NCBI GenBank assembly: GCA_037074765.1
Contig: JBAMDO010000148.1
Location: forward strand, 62,001 to 126,000
Direction: 5' to 3'
DNA length: 64,000 nucleotides
Source of the DNA: Mansonella perstans
Lineage: Eukaryota; Nematoda; Chromadorea; Rhabditida; Onchocercidae
In this document: positions 1-15,400 of the stretch, piece after piece
Numbering within the stretch: position 1 is the stretch's first letter
Layout of the letters: every line of letters begins with the position of its first letter
The notes under the pieces: model-generated
Seen by the model: only the letters and a program-made list of their open reading frames with translations
What the model was told of the DNA's origin: nothing
Databases searched by the model: none
Program-made: the position numbers and the translations under genes

Positions 1-89
1 TTACTATTTTCATGGGAAAAATTAATAAATATTTATTGTAACAATTGTTTTTTTGCTATAAAATCGATGAAAGGGAGGCAGTAAATTTG

Positions 90-1055
90 ATCTTTTCGAC
101 CGCTATCGAATATTTGCGTTCATAACAGCCAACATTGATTCTTTCAACAATTGCTAAGAATTTATATTCATTTCAGGCAAGTATTTGTATTCACAACAGC
201 CAAGACTGATTCTTTCGACTGTTATTGAATATTTATATTCATATCAAGCAAGACTGACTTTTTCGACTATTGTTCAATATTTTTATTCATGTCAGACAAG
301 ATTAATTCTTCGACTATTATCGAGCATTCATATTCAATCGGCCAAGACTGAAGATTCCGACCATTGCTGAATATTCACATTCATTTCAGGTAAACACATG
401 TTGGCCAAAATTAATTCTTTTTCGACTGTTATTCGATTATTATTAAGTATATTTACATTCATATCGACCAAGACTGATGCTTTCGACTATTATCGAGCAT
501 TCATATTCAATACCAGAAAACACTAATTCTTTTTCGATTAGTATTGAGCATTTATATTCATATCAGGCAAGACTAACTTTTTCGATTATTATTCAATATT
601 TTTATTCATATCAGACAAGATTAATTCTTCGACCATTATCAAGCACTCATATTCATATCGGCCAAAGCTGAATCTTTTGACCATTGTTGAGTATTCACAT
701 TCATTTCAGGAAAGTATTTGTATTGACAACAGCCAAGATTGATTCTTTCGATTGTTATTGAATATTTATGTTCATATCAGACAAGAGTGATTTTTTTGAC
801 TACTATCAAGCATTCATATCCAAATCAGCCAAGATAATTCTTTTTCGACTATTATTGAGTGTATATATTCATATCAGACAAGTCTGACTCTTCAACTGTT
901 ATCGCGCTTCATATTCATATCTGGCCAAGACTGATGCTTTCGAGCATTATCGTTTACATTCTTATCAGGCAAGACTGATTTTTTCGACTATTACCGAGGA
1001 TTCATTTTTGTATCAGCCAAAACAGTTCTTTCGATTATTATCGAGTATTTATATT
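90..1055. repeat. Diverged ~48-bp minisatellite, about 20 units
   Basis: The stretch is built from one degenerate unit that recurs about every 47-48 bases, with some units stretched to about 60. Each unit carries a TTTCGACTATTAT-like core, then a TATTCATATC segment, then CAAGACTGATTC. Successive TCGAC cores fall near 215, 263, 310 and 357. Because 48 is a multiple of three, short open frames through the array translate as 16-residue repeats rich in YSYQARL, but these are by-products of the repeat. I see no sign of a real gene here. Confidence 0.85.
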
Positions 1056-1619
1056 TAAATAAATCATTGCACTGGGAAAAGCTATTAAGATATTGAAGGT
1101 TTTTTTTCGATATTATCGGAACAAATGATAAGTCTTTATTACAAATGATAACTGCCCATAGATATGATCTGACAGTAAACACTATCAACAGCGAGGTATT
1201 TTGTGCCACATCATCTCTTTTTACAACCAAAACATTGAAACAATGTTACATACATATCCAACAAAATTATTAATTGACAAGTAAAATAATAAAGGCAAAT
1301 AATTTCAATGAACAAAAATAAAAATTTTTAAATTTTGCAAATGAAAATGAATAGTTGGAAATGCGTAATTAACCTGACACAGCAACATTATTCTGCTGAT
1401 ATGTTACTTCTTATTTCAATCGTTTTACAGGCGATCGACCATGCATGAATACATGACATTAATATTATCAGATAATAAATGCTATTATTAAACAATTTTT
1501 TCATGTCATATTATCATCACAGAACATGATTTCTATGTTGTTGCTACAGTAATGTCATTGAATTTATTTTTTGCTATAAATCATAATGCATTTTTTATCA
1601 AATCACTTATCAAACATAT
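1056..1619. other. AT-rich intergenic sequence, no gene seen
   Basis: Nothing recognisable on either strand. The 79-codon minus-strand frame at 991-1230 overlaps the end of the minisatellite and has no protein-like character. Confidence 0.6.
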
Positions 1620-1990
1620 GTCGTGGATATAAGATTATCGACAGATTAAAAAATGATACTTTTATTGAATTGGAAATTCTGCAACAGTTAAATGGGATGG
1701 AATCGTCCACTCCAATGGTCTTTCAAATATATGGAAGCAAGATTGATTTCCACGATTGACTCCACCTTATAGTGGCATTGATATACATAGACAACAAAGG
1801 ATTTGACCTTTAGAGTTACACAAAGAATCTACAATATAATCTTGGACGGTTGGTGACCATGCCGATTAAGTCAACATATTTCTATGAATACATAAAGAAC
1901 GAATTACATATTGATAAGTTAGAAGCAAAGGGCTTAATCATTACAATAAGTGTTTTGTCTATTACCGCAAACCAAACCGAGATTTAAACA
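1620..1990 (+). pseudogene. Decayed coding-like fragment, possibly a haspin-like protein kinase
   Basis: One forward frame from about 1626 to 1989 reads as plausible protein for about 120 codons but is broken by TGA at 1757-1759 and by a TAG about 17 codons later. The first part contains FIELEILQQLNG and MVFQIYGSK. After the TGA comes LHLIVALIYIDNKGFDL, which resembles the beta-strand/hinge segment of haspin-type kinases, where a similar (I/V)xLExxxxGxDLE pattern occurs. No catalytic HRD or DFG-like motif is visible, and the fragment cannot encode a kinase. The kinase assignment is a weak resemblance seen by eye. What is directly visible is an extended protein-like frame with two in-frame stops. 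Confidence 0.3.
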
Positions 1991-3489
1991 ATGAGATCAT
2001 AGTAGAGAATCAAGAATTACAACGTATAATAGGGTTTTGTTGATCACAATAGACATGATGATTTAAGCTGTAAGAAAAAAATTGAAACATTACAGTCCAC
2101 TACAAGCTACTCAATTATAATCAATAAATTCGAAATATTGGAAGGAAAATTTACTTAAGTCTTTTATGACGCTATAATTATTAAAAGTAAATAATTGTTA
2201 CAAATTGAATTTCTGTCACATCTCCATAAACGTATCTAAAATGATGATAAGTTGCCAGTGTACTGGTAATAATCATATTAAATGTGAATCGTGAAACACG
2301 CATTAACATTTGTTAATATGTTACTAAAATAAAATTTATCCTGTTTCAAATCTCTTAAATTTTATTTTTTCTGCTATTTTTGCATTCATAAATATCAAAT
2401 TTGAATTTCGTCTACAATTTTGGTTATTTAAACTATTTCTTGTATGACGGAAAAAGAAAAAAGAAAATATGGTTGGAAGAAACTTACATAAATAATTTTA
2501 AAAAACTAATACTTCTAAAATTTTATAAAGTTTTACAAAAGAAATTAGCAAACAAAATGAATTAAATACAAAACATTTTTACAAATATTAAGTAGAATAA
2601 TATTTTATTCCCTCAACTACTGCTTGTTTGAAAATCAAAAAAAAGAAAAAGCAAGTAGTAAAAGAATAATTCCGTAGTTTGATATCGCGTGCTTACCGTA
2701 TGACAAAGTAATATAGCATAATGCAGAAATTCATTACGAAAATTTGTTTTTTATTACTATGATGGTTCAACTGCGCTATGCAAGCACTGAATTAATTAGC
2801 AATTAAGTTAATGCATCACTGAATGAGGTGGAAATGGTGTTTTTGAGATGTGATAAAAGGAAAAATTTTTTTTTCAGTTTAACAGTATAATCTCAGTTGT
2901 GTTAGTATAAGATTAAGCAAAATATAATATTTGTTGAATTTCTATAAATGCTTTTAATATGTTGATTCATTTTAACATTGAAAATTTTGCTCCGGCAAAA
3001 CTTTGATTGTAAATATCGTAAAAGACTTGTTTTGCAATGCTTGCAAGTATCCTTAAAGAGAATTAAAAGAAATGTTCAATTAATTAGTTTCATTCCACTT
3101 GGTTTATTATCAAATTTAGTTTGATTCAAAATTAATTGAATTTCAATTGCTTAGCTATTCGAAGTTTTTAAAAATATTTTTGAAATTGAAACAATTGCTG
3201 CATTCAGAAAATTAGAAAAGAAATCGTCTGTAATGATCTACAAAGGCTTTATACTTCGTTTACTTGTATTTCGTTTTAAATTTCATGTTAGTTTCACAAA
3301 CTGTTCTTCCACTAACAAACATTACACTTATTGGCTTTAATTTAATTATTAATATTTGATTAATCGGCTTGCTGATAATGTTAACGAATTTCAATCAAAA
3401 TAATTTTATGCTTCTTGGTTTTCCAAGAAGCTTGTCTTGGTTTTCCTTTAAATTTTATACAATTTTTAAAATTATTTGTCAAATAACAG
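1991..3489. other. AT-rich upstream region of the guanylyl cyclase gene
   Basis: No convincing exon seen. It should hold the cyclase promoter, but I could not identify a specific motif. An acceptor-like TAACAG directly precedes the proposed ATG at 3490. Confidence 0.5.
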
Positions 3490-6400
3490 ATGCTGTATTT
3501 ACTGTTTCTGCAATACCTGGTAAAGATAAGCATTTCGGAACAAATCATTTACGCTGGACATCTATTAGCGGCTGATCCGATCATTGCGAAGGAGGCGGAT
3601 GTTCTGAAAATCTGTGCCAGTGATCTTCATGATCGTCAAATTTTGCCACCTAATTTAACAATAAAGTATGAGAGAATTTCATTAATTTAAATAATTAATT
3701 TGCAAAAGGATTTTTATTAATTTAATTATTCATCTAAGTCAAATAAAGAAAGTGATTTATCGTTTTTTTTTCGTTAAAGTTAAAAAAATTTCATTTAAAT
3801 ATTGTTTAATGGCCAAATTATCTTATTGTTATAAAAAAAAAAGTTAAAAAAAAACATTAATTATAAAGAAACAGCAAATCCATGAATTGAATAATCAATT
3901 AGACTTTAATGACAAACGAAATTGAATTCAAAAAATAAATGCATGCAAATTCCTTTATTCCCAACTAGTTTGTTGATGTTCATTGATATGAATTAAAACA
4001 GTTTATCGACAAGAAGTAAAATCCACATTTAAATTTGTAGTAATCGATTTACATATACATACAAAACTTTTTTCAGGAATTTTTTAATTTTCAGAAAATT
4101 TAACGATTTTTTTTTAAAGGATAATTACGATGGAATCATGCAACAACTATAACGGTGTTGAAAATGCAGCTTACTTACATTATATGCACAATGCTATGGT
4201 ATATTTTGGACCTGGTTGTGATGAAGGTATCGTAACATTTAATTTTAAAATTTACCAAATCTACTTAATGATACAGTTTACTGTAGTAGATGAAAAACGG
4301 TAATTATATAAAGCATGAATGAAATAAAATAAACTTTCTGAAAGTTTATATTTATTATTAAATAGATTGCTGTCCAAAAAAAAGAAATTTGAAAATGATT
4401 AAAATGATGATTGAAACAGTACGGATACGTATCTAGCTGCCAATGATGGAAAAACGGAAATAACTCCAAAGTTAGCATTTCTATGTGATCTATCGGATAT
4501 TGCTTAATATATTACTAAAGATCAGTTCAGCTCATTGAAGTATTTGTAGGAAAATACGCTGAAATATTTGCAGAAGTTCTAGTGATCGGTCGTTTAGCAA
4601 AACGCTGGAATGTTCCGATTATATCACACTTATCCGGTGATGACAAACTTGCCGATAAAACCATATACTCAACTCTTGCCTCCGTTGCTCTTACGTCAAG
4701 AATTGAAATGGCTCGCGCAACACTCACGTATCTAAAGCTAAATAATTGGCAAAAGGTTAATTAAAAGCTAAACCTTACTACCTATTACAAAAGCTGATAT
4801 TGTCCCTAAATTAGACTTGGATTTTTTTCATTCTGTGTATTCTTTAATTTTTTAATTTCTCACAGAAAATATTTCAGGCTTTTAATAATAGCTGATAACA
4901 AAGGATAATTCGTGTCGTTGCATTTTAATAGTTTAATCAGAAGCGTTAGCTCTTTATTCTGTTATGATTTAAAGCTTTTTTTCAATATTTTAGAAGTATT
5001 TTGAATAAATTGAAAAAATTTTTCTAGATTGGCGTTGTCCGACCAGTTGTCCATTTTGCTGCTCTCTCCACTCATTCCTTGATATATTTAGCAAAAAATG
5101 GCACTGATGTTGAAATTAATACCATAGTCGAAATTGATCCATTTGCATCCGTTGAAGAAATACTAGAAAGCGGAAAACTCGAGACACTTCAGAATTTTGC
5201 AAGAAGTAAAGCAATACTTTATTTTACTAGTTTAGATAAGTTGCAGTAAAAATGTAATATAAACTAATTTCATTGCATGTTTATACCCTATGTTTGCAGT
5301 AAGAATAAATCTCTGCTAACGTCTAAATATTAGAGTAAGTAATATGATATTAAAGAAGTAATTACGTTTTGTATCGCACACGTAAGCAAAAAAAGATTCG
5401 GCAAAACAGATCGTTACTTTTTAATTTTTTGCGATTGGAAATGGAAAAACAGGTGTTTGTGTATATGAGTATGTATGTGTATGTGTATCTGCATGTTAAC
5501 AAACTAATGACAAAGTAACTAAGTGATGAATTTATATGAACTAATTTATATGAATTAATGAATTAATTGCAAAAAAATTTATGAATAAAATTTTGTATCC
5601 AATAAATGATTATAAATGCGAATGTCTTTTAAACGTACTTCCATTTCATAGTTAATATTTAAGTGATACAAATGCAAAATTTTGATATTTCTTTATTCAA
5701 TAACTTACCTGTTAAACGATTAATAAAATTATTGGATCGAAATATTTCGGAGTATTAATGATAAAATATAGTAATTGTGGTCGAATTGGGTTTGGATCTC
5801 AGTGCTTGTACCAATTTTATGTTAGCAGTTTTAAAAGCTAATATGAAAAATTCCGAATATGTATACATTCTACCATGGCTTTCACATGTAAGTTATATTA
5901 ATTTTGCTATTAGCATTATTAGTATCACAGTATTATTTTCTAAAATTATTATCAGTTTAATTTTTATCTTCTTTGGATTCGAATTTAAGAAAAATATTAT
6001 GAATAAATGTCTAATTACAGCAATATATGCTAATTTATATCAGTTTATTTGAATTCAAATATTAATATTAGTAGTTCATATTAAATCACGGTACCTGAAA
6101 CATATGTATAAATGAAAATTGAAATTCATGTAATCGTAATCATTTCATGAAAGAAAAAACAAAACAAAGAAGAAATGAAATAGCACAATTTAAAACATTT
6201 TCTTCCAATTCAAAATTATTTTTTATAATCGCATTTTTTCCCAGATTGTTGATTATTATCCGTGGGAAATAATACAGAACAAAGACAGTTATTTAGTGAA
6301 ACAGGCCTATGAAAATGCAATCATAATAACAGCCCAAGGTTATGATCATAAATTAGTTCAAAATTTTGCGAGTAAATTTTCGAAGGAAACCGGTCATATG

Positions 6401-9400
6401 GCTTCAACACATGTATGTTTTATGTATATTTTGTTATTGTTGTTTCTTAACTTTCCTTCGACATTTTCTCAAGAGAAGAGGAAAAGGCAACAAAAAGATC
6501 ATAGAAGTTAAATTTGAAAATTAAATTTTCCGAAATAACAAGTTGAAAATATAATATTTTATAATAGTTAGTTTGATAATTAATAATGTGAAATATTAGT
6601 AGTTTTATGAACTATTTTGCAGCTTTTTTGCTGTCATCATTTTCTTTTATTTATTATAACTCTCTCTATTAGAGAGATAGAGGGCGAGAGATACAGACAA
6701 AAGAATTCGAAACTATTAATCTGGGAAAAAAGCAGAGTAAATAAGTAGCAAAATCATGCAATTTTGTTTACAGTATATGACTTTTGTTTTACAGTATGCG
6801 ACGCTTGTTTACATGTCATTATATGATGCACTATACCTGTATGGTCTTGCTTTACGTGATGCATATGATACTACTGGTGATAATCATATTAGCCGCAATG
6901 GATCGTTAATTTGGAAAAAAATGACCAATCGCCAATTTTTAGGTAATACTGTAGTGGTTTCCTATTCAAATCAACAAATACAAACAAATTTTATTTAATC
7001 TTATATATTTAGTCTTGCATTATTCCTTCTATTGCATTGTTTTAATAGTTAATGTTTAGATGGAAATGATTTGTAAATTTTTTTCCAAAAATTATTACTC
7101 AGTTTTATTGACGAAAAAGAACAGTGCAATTTATTCAAAAACAAATTAAAAAGAAAGAAATTGAACTAAGGTAATTGCATTGTGCAATTAAATTTGGATT
7201 GATTCTACAGATTTCAATTTCGAATTAAATGAGAAAATATTTTATTCAATTTTCGTGTTAACAGTAGCACTAAACATTATTAACATTTTCTATAAATATT
7301 ATTAGTATTGTTGCAGGCATGACTGGTCAAGTATTGATGGGTAATGAAGCAGTTCGAATACCAAGCTACAGTACATATCAAGTGTTCAATAGTAGTTTAC
7401 GAGCGGTTGTTGAACTGGAAGCAAAACCTGGGGTTCCGGAAAAATGTATCCAGAAAAATGAAGATTGTCCGCTGCATGTTAGTTTTTTATCATTCTAATT
7501 TGCAACAAATTATAATTAGATACTCATTAACAATAATCATATTTTGAGAAGTCGGAAAAAAGATGAAACAGAAGTTGCAATGTTTGTTTAATTCTCAGAA
7601 AATCTCTAGAATAATGAAAAAGAATTTCATTGTGCTTTTTCCTGCTGGAAAAATTCGAATTTAATATTGATTTTAATTGGCAATCCTACCATATATTTTT
7701 TTTATCTTACCATATATTTCGGAATATTTAACTTCAAACTAGTAATAGAAATACTATTTAATAATTAAACGAAATTGAAAGAGAATTCTGTGCGTGAAAT
7801 TAAACAAATGTTGACAAAAAAAAAGTGCAAAAGTGAATGATAATGAAACGGAAAAATTATTGATTCGGAAAAATAGCAAAACAATAATTGATTGTTTTTC
7901 ATATCTCTTTATGACATTTTTGGTGAAATAAAAAAATTGCTATAATAATTAAATAAAAGGACTGTTTTATTTTATTACTTATTAAGAAATCTAAAAACTA
8001 CCAGATCTTTTGTTTAATATTTCATTATTTCCGATGCATTTCCGGCATAAAATATTGGCTTTTTTTTCAGACTTATAGATAAATTAATTAATTTTAGTTC
8101 AATACAATTTTTTTAGCAATTTATTTACAAAAATTACTGAAAAAATTGTTTATTCGCACATCAGTAGCTTACTTACTCCTTAGTAATATCTGATTACTTA
8201 CTAAAATAAAGTTTACGCCCTTTTTTTTCAAAACATATAACCGTATAGAACGGAACATGTGATACGCATGCGTTCCTTCAAAGTCTCGCACTTTTGATAT
8301 TTTCAGAGTTTCTTTTTATTTTTTTGCAAAGTTTCATTTTATCTTCTTTTTTCTTTCATATTAATCCATTTAGGTGCCACATGAAGTTTTGGACAATTAC
8401 TGGTTGGGAACAAATGGGGAAGTACCATTGGATATGCCACCTTGCGGATATGATGGAAGTTTATGCGATTACACTATATATATCATAGCTGGTGCTGCAG
8501 CAATATTTCTATTTTTTATTATTACCATTGCTTATATCGCATACGTCAAAGGGTTAATTAAAGCATTTCTTAATTAACATACTGAATTTAATTTTCGCTA
8601 ATCATCTCTTTAATATGTTTGACAAATAATTCATTAAATACGTCTAACTTGACGTGTTAGTTTAGTAGCTATCGATTTATTCATTTTAATCGAATTAAAA
8701 GAAAAAAGAATTTTTATTTGTTCAGATAATTAGCTAATATGTTGTTTATATAGCATACGTAAAAATTGCTACTACTTTTCTTCTCTGCTCTCATCATTTA
8801 AAAATTGAATATCAGTTTAAAATTCATGCTTAATAATTGGAAATTTTAGAAAAGAAAGACTACTTTACGATATGACATGGCGTATAGCACGTGAATCAGT
8901 GCGTCTATTAGATTCTGAGGTGAATTACTTTTGCGTCTTTTTACTACATTTCAATTATCAATCATGTTAAAATTGTTGAATTATTTGATATATTAACGCT
9001 AGCTGCGTGGTGAATCAAAACCTTCACTACGTAATTTACTTAACAATTCACTAACTTTTTTTGACGTTATCGCATTGCGCTTTCAGCAAGGAAGTAAGTT
9101 ATCGGAAGAAATTTCATTTGTTAGTGAAGAATCGCTCAAGAGTGGAAAAAAATCAATGGAGCGGGCAATATGCAACGGTGTTAAATTATCAGTTCGTCGA
9201 TACAATCAAACAAGAAATATTACATTTCCAAGAAATGAATTACAAACTTTGAAACAGGTGGAAAATAGTCAATTAGTACATTGAAACTTTTACTAATTAT
9301 CCAAATTTCTGAAATAATGAAAGAAGCAAGAGAAGGACTCTGAAGTTTTAGAAATAAATATTGGGATTTCTTGTATGTTACATAGTTAGATTCATTTTAT

Positions 9401-12400
9401 ACATTACAAAAAACATAATTAAGATAATTTATTCACTAATCACTCACGTGCGTCAAGCGAGTAGCAGTTACTAAAATGTTCGACTTCAACTTACTTCATG
9501 TGCTTTTCTGATTGCAAATAACAAAATATACTATTCAATCACATTTCGCAAAATCCACTTACGTAAGTGCTCAATGAATATACTTTCAGCTGAAAATGTT
9601 GGAAAACGAAAATCTGAATAAATTTTACGGAATTTGCTTCAATCAACAAAGTGAATTGATAATCCTTTGGGTATTCGTTACACGTGGAAATCTGGGCGTA
9701 TGCTAATTTCTCATTTTTTTCTGTTAAGTTTCTAGAAGCTGACAACTTTTTTGAATTTAAATCTACTGTTTCAATTCAAAATAATGCTATAAAGTTTCAG
9801 GATATTATTTTTAATGCTGAAATAAAACTGAACCGAAATTTTCTAATTTCATTTGCTAGAGATGTTATAAAGGTACGTTAAAAGAAATCAAAAAAAATAA
9901 ATAAATAAAAACTGATTTAAAAATTAAATACCATAAAATTTTTCCATTAATCATAAAAAAGAAATTTAACAAAATTTATTAGTTTGCCAAAAACAAAGAA
10001 ATTATTTAATCACAAACATAAATCTATCAGAGTTCAAATGAAATGTTTTTTTTTTAAATAATTTTTTGACAATTTCGAAATTTTCGGAATATTTTGAAAT
10101 GAAAATGTTAAGGGGTTAACTAAGTTTTGAACTTTTCCACCAGTCATTTTGTAAATAGCTCGAAATAATTTTAGGGTATATATTTCCTTCATTCGTCACC
10201 AATACAATATCACGGTTTACTATGCTTGCAAAATTGTCTTGTTGATTCAAGTTGGACAGTTAAATTGACAGATTTTTATACGGAAGGAATGATTGGCGAA
10301 AAATTATTGCACAATGAAATTAAACGAATTTTTAAAAACGTTGATGGAAATAACGATATAATAAAAATGAGCCGAAGTACGAAACCTTATTTTATTTCTC
10401 TCCTTTATATTCGGCGATAGTTAAGTGATAAAAGTACCATTCATATTCCGAAACGTCAATTAATTAATTGATTGGCTAGAAAACTAGATTTTGTCTTTAA
10501 AAAATAAAGATAACAATTTCATAATTGTAATTAATATGTGAAATCTACCGATTTGATAAAATCTTTTTCTCTACAAAATAATTGTTTTGTATTATCTGAT
10601 TTTTTTGTTCGAAATTAATAATATGTGAAGAAAAGCTTTAACAGAAATGATGTGACACAATAGTTAAGGAATAAGAGATGATGATATGATATGAAAACAT
10701 TTTTAACTTTCAATTCTATAAAATGCCATCACTTATTCTTTTCACAAAAAAAATCTTAGCTGTGGTTTTTTTTAAAATAGATCTTTCACCGATTAATTAT
10801 TTTTATTCCATTTTATATTCATTTTTTAGAATTGTTTTTTTAATCTTTATCTGTTTTTCTCAACAATTTAAAAATATTTGCAAACAAGTTTATTTAATTC
10901 ACCAAAAAAATGACATGTCAGTTCTATGCAGTTTTGCACTAAAATTTAACTTATGATTGAAAAATGTTAATTAGTAGAACAAAAAACTTGTCGAAATTTT
11001 TTTTTTAAATTTTCTTTTAGAATACATTCAACAAGCACCTGAAATTTTACAAATTGTTTTAAATACGAAATTTTTACCGCGTGGTTCGCAAGCAGCAGAT
11101 ATGTATGCGCTTGGTATGGTGCTGTATCAAATTTTGTTTCAATTGGAGCCATTCCATGAATTATCACTTTCAACAGAACGTAAATTCATTCATCAATATT
11201 GATAATGATAATACTGACAGTAGTGATAGTAATAAAGTGATAAATTTATACTTGTTCCATCTAACTGATTTTGTGATATCAAAATATTCGGCAAACATTT
11301 GTTTGAGAACATCCTTACAGGCAAAAATTCATTTTTGCAAAACAAAAAAAACTTCTTGTTTAAAAAAACTTTTGAACTATTATTGCAGTTATTGTTGCAG
11401 AATTAGTGAAGAAATTAGCAAACAGTAGTGCAGAAGGTTGTATTCGACCAACATTTCCAACGGCGAGCAAAGATTCATCCTACAGTCTTCAATTAATCAG
11501 TACTATTGAGGTAATGCAATATTTAATTTCAGTTTATTCAAAGAAAGGAAAAGAAATGGAATTGGTTATAAATTATATCTCATTTCATTTCAAATTCCTT
11601 ATTTTCGAAAAAATTTTTTTTGAAAAGCAAAGAAATATATATACATATATCTTACGTATATTTACTCGGCTTTAAATAATTTCTATTAATTTTAACTATT
11701 AATTTAAAATATTCACTTGATCATTTTGATTGCCTTATGGAAAAAATTTGAAGTTCGATTGTTTTTTTTATTTGCTTGAAACTTTAGCACAAATATACAT
11801 ATGCAGGTTTAATATTTTATATCTTTCACATATATCTTTCTTTCAGTTATCCATCCATCATTTTGAATTGATTTAATATTTTTTTCCACATTTCCAATTT
11901 CATTATATTTTTATCCGGAAAGACTACGACATTCAGGCATGTTGGTTAGAAATTCCGCAAATGCGACCAAATATCAAGAAAGTTAGAGAAGTCGTAAATT
12001 CAACTTTGAAGATAACGTAAGTCTTTTTTTTCTTTCATGTAAATTCCTGAATGACTAATTAATTTGATGTTTTTTTTCCTAACTGCTTAAGTGAATTTGC
12101 CATTTGATTAGTAAAGTGCGTTTAATTGTTAAGAGGACTTATAAAATGATCAGTTAGAATATTAAACAAATATTATCTTAATTAATTTCGACAGTTCTAC
12201 CTAATGATTACACTGTGAAATTTTTCTGCTAATTAATTCAATATCCTCTTTTTATCTGTCGAAATTTTATGTAAAGTTTCGACAAAAATAATAATTTTGC
12301 TATCGTTTCATCAACTTTATAATAGAAAAAAACCAAAAAAAATCTGTTGAAACCCAGAAAATCCTAAAAAACTAAAACCAAAATAAAATTGCACTAAAAA

Positions 12401-15400
12401 GAATTAAACCATCTATGCCAAGGACAAATAAAAATAAAACAAACGAGAAATCCAACTATATAAAAAGAGCCATACGAAAAAACTACAAAAAATACTAACA
12501 TAACAAAACAGAGAAAGAAATTTCAAAATTATACGTAAAAATAACGCTAAAACCAAAACTATAAATTCGAAAATAAATAAAAAGCGACAGCACATCAAAA
12601 AATAAGCAAAAAACCCAATTTTCTTTATTGTGAATTGTTCTTTTATTGTGAATAAAAAATTCTAAGATAAGCTAAAAAAGTCAGAAGACAAAACCCAATC
12701 ATTTTATTAATTAACACCATTTGCTAATTATTTAACAATTGCCGGCCATTCGAATAATATTTATGTCCCATTGCGACGCAAACTATTGTAAGACATTCTT
12801 AAAAATACTCTCTACAGACTATCACTTTATTATCTGCTTTCTGAAATATTAATCCTAATATATTTCAGAGAGACTAAATCACTTTTGGATCAAATGATGG
12901 AAATGATGAATGAAGTAAATTATTTCTCTTTACTAACAATGCAATTTAATGTATGCCACTGTTGCGTCATTACAAGTATTCTCGGGATCTGTGTGAGATA
13001 TAGTAGTGGTAGTAATAGTAATTGATGCTACGAATGTTTCCCGATATTCATCGCGGTATCAATAATTGTTATAAGTAATCCAAAGGAAAACAAGTCTGAA
13101 ATAATAGAAAATCAAAAACAAAAGGATTGATAGTTAACTGAATAGTTTGAAATGGTTGAAAAAAGGAAAGTTGCAGTATACTGTGAATCTAGAAGTAATG
13201 GTAAAAAATCGAACCGCGATGTTAGAAGAAGCACAACAGCAAGCTGATCGATTACTCTACAGTATATTGCCAAAGTGATTATTTTTTATGGTTTAATTCT
13301 CTTTTAATTTTTTTTAAATCTACAATTTTTTCCACTTTAAACATTTTGGAAACTTTCAAATAATTATTTAATGAATAAAATTTGCAGTATAATAATAGTA
13401 CTATAATTAATTATTTTTTAATTTCAATTTTTTTTGGCAAGAAAATTTTTTTTAAAGGTCGGTTGCGGATAATTTAAAATTGGGCAAACAGGTGCTGCCA
13501 CAATTGTATCCATGTGCCACTGTACTTTTTTCGGATATTCGCGGGTTTACCCGTTTGTCATCTCTTTCAACGCCACTTCAAATTGTTACATTTCTCAATG
13601 ATCTGTTCAGTGGTTTCGATGATGTCATTGCGAGACATGATGCCTATAAAGTAAATTATTATTAAATCAATCCTTCGGAGAAAATTATTGTTTCAATTTA
13701 AATAATTCATAAATAAGTGACATTTATTTTATTATTATTACTTTTGTTAAGAAATAAAAAAAGTTTTTTATTTCATTTCACAAATTTTACTTCTTCCAAG
13801 CGTACTATTCTTTTTCATTTAGTATAGTTTTATTTCAATTTTCAACTTTTTGATTTTTATTAAATTAATTCAAAAGCTTTGCATCTCCTATTTATGCATT
13901 TGGCAAAATACAACTAACTAGTCTATTTTCACAAGTTAAGATTCATTCCTGAAAAAAATTAAAATTTGACAATCTGCGGATTGAGTTATTTATCACTGAA
14001 GACATTTCTTACAATCCTTTTATTAAGGCACATCTAAACAGCATATTTTAATTGTAAAAAACGCTGATGTAATACGGAATCTAAATGTTAAACAAATTTC
14101 AGTTAAGCTCATCAATAAATATAAATACCAAAAAATGGAACAAAAAACTGGACAGAAATATCTGACAATTTCAGATTTAAAAACAAAACAAACGAAATGG
14201 ATAACGCAAAAAATAAAATAATTTCATCTAAGTAGGGACGGAAATACTAAATATTTGATTTTACATATCAGAGAACAAAAGTAAATGATCGCTGATCATT
14301 CATAGCTATTAGAGCTAAATAGTTAAGTAAAAAAATTTTAATTATTTTAACAAACAAGGATTTAATTATTTTCACAGTATTTTAATCGTAATTTCAAAGA
14401 TAATTTCAACGCTAGGTTGAAACAATTGGTGATGCATATATGATCGTTTCCGGTTTGCCGGAAGAAAATGGTTATGCTCATGTGGAGAATATAAGCAATA
14501 TAGCACTTCAGATGCGCTCGGTTTGTATTGTCGCCAATTTTTCAGGAGTTATTTTCAGAGAAATTTTGATTAGAGAAAAGGAAAAAGTGAAAAAGGAACA
14601 GTTATAAATATTTTGTCAAGATTTACATCTAAGATAGCTTCTTCAGTTAATAAGTTAATAATTAAATAATTTTATTTTTATTTTTTTTCGTGAATAATTC
14701 TGGAAAAGTTTTTATTTCATGATGTAATATAAAATGAAATTTAGAAAGAGAAAAAAGAAAAAGAAATTCATCCCAAAAATTCACACAACGTCTTAGCTTC
14801 AAGCCATAATGGCTAAAATTTTAGGTTGAAACATTCAGTTATTAGCAAACTTGATTAACTTTTTAAATCAAACGAGAAAAAAGGGGAAAAAAAATTGATG
14901 AATGAAGAAAAAACAGAGCTGACGAATTAAATAAAACTGTTTAGTTTGTAATGAAATTTAAAGTGATCCATCGACCTGAGGAAAAATTAATGGTACGAAT
15001 TGGCTTTCATAGTGGTGCGGTAGCAACAGGTGTTGTTGGTTTAATTACACCACGTTACTGTCTTTTTGGTGATACGGTTAATATGGCATCAAGGATGGAA
15101 AGTACCGGTGAACCAAATAAGATACAGGTAATTTTTTCTTTCCTCTCTCTCTCTCTCCATCTTCCCCTCTCTCCCCTCTTCTCACTCTTTCTCTTTGAGA
15201 ATAAATTTAATCTAGATTTAAATATATTAAAATAAGACACAGATGATTTTCATTATTTTCATCCTCTCCCTTCCTGTTTGTATGAATGTGTTTCATTGAG
15301 GCTAAATGTTTCAGATCAGTGACCAATCATACAATCTTCTTCATTGCTATTTTCCGCAATTTCAAATTGTTGAACGAGGAAAAATTAATGTTAAAGTATT

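Noticed and set aside
90..1055. CRISPR-like array
   Set aside because: Units are contiguous and diverged with no constant repeat/variable spacer pattern, and the genome is a nematode's. It is a minisatellite.
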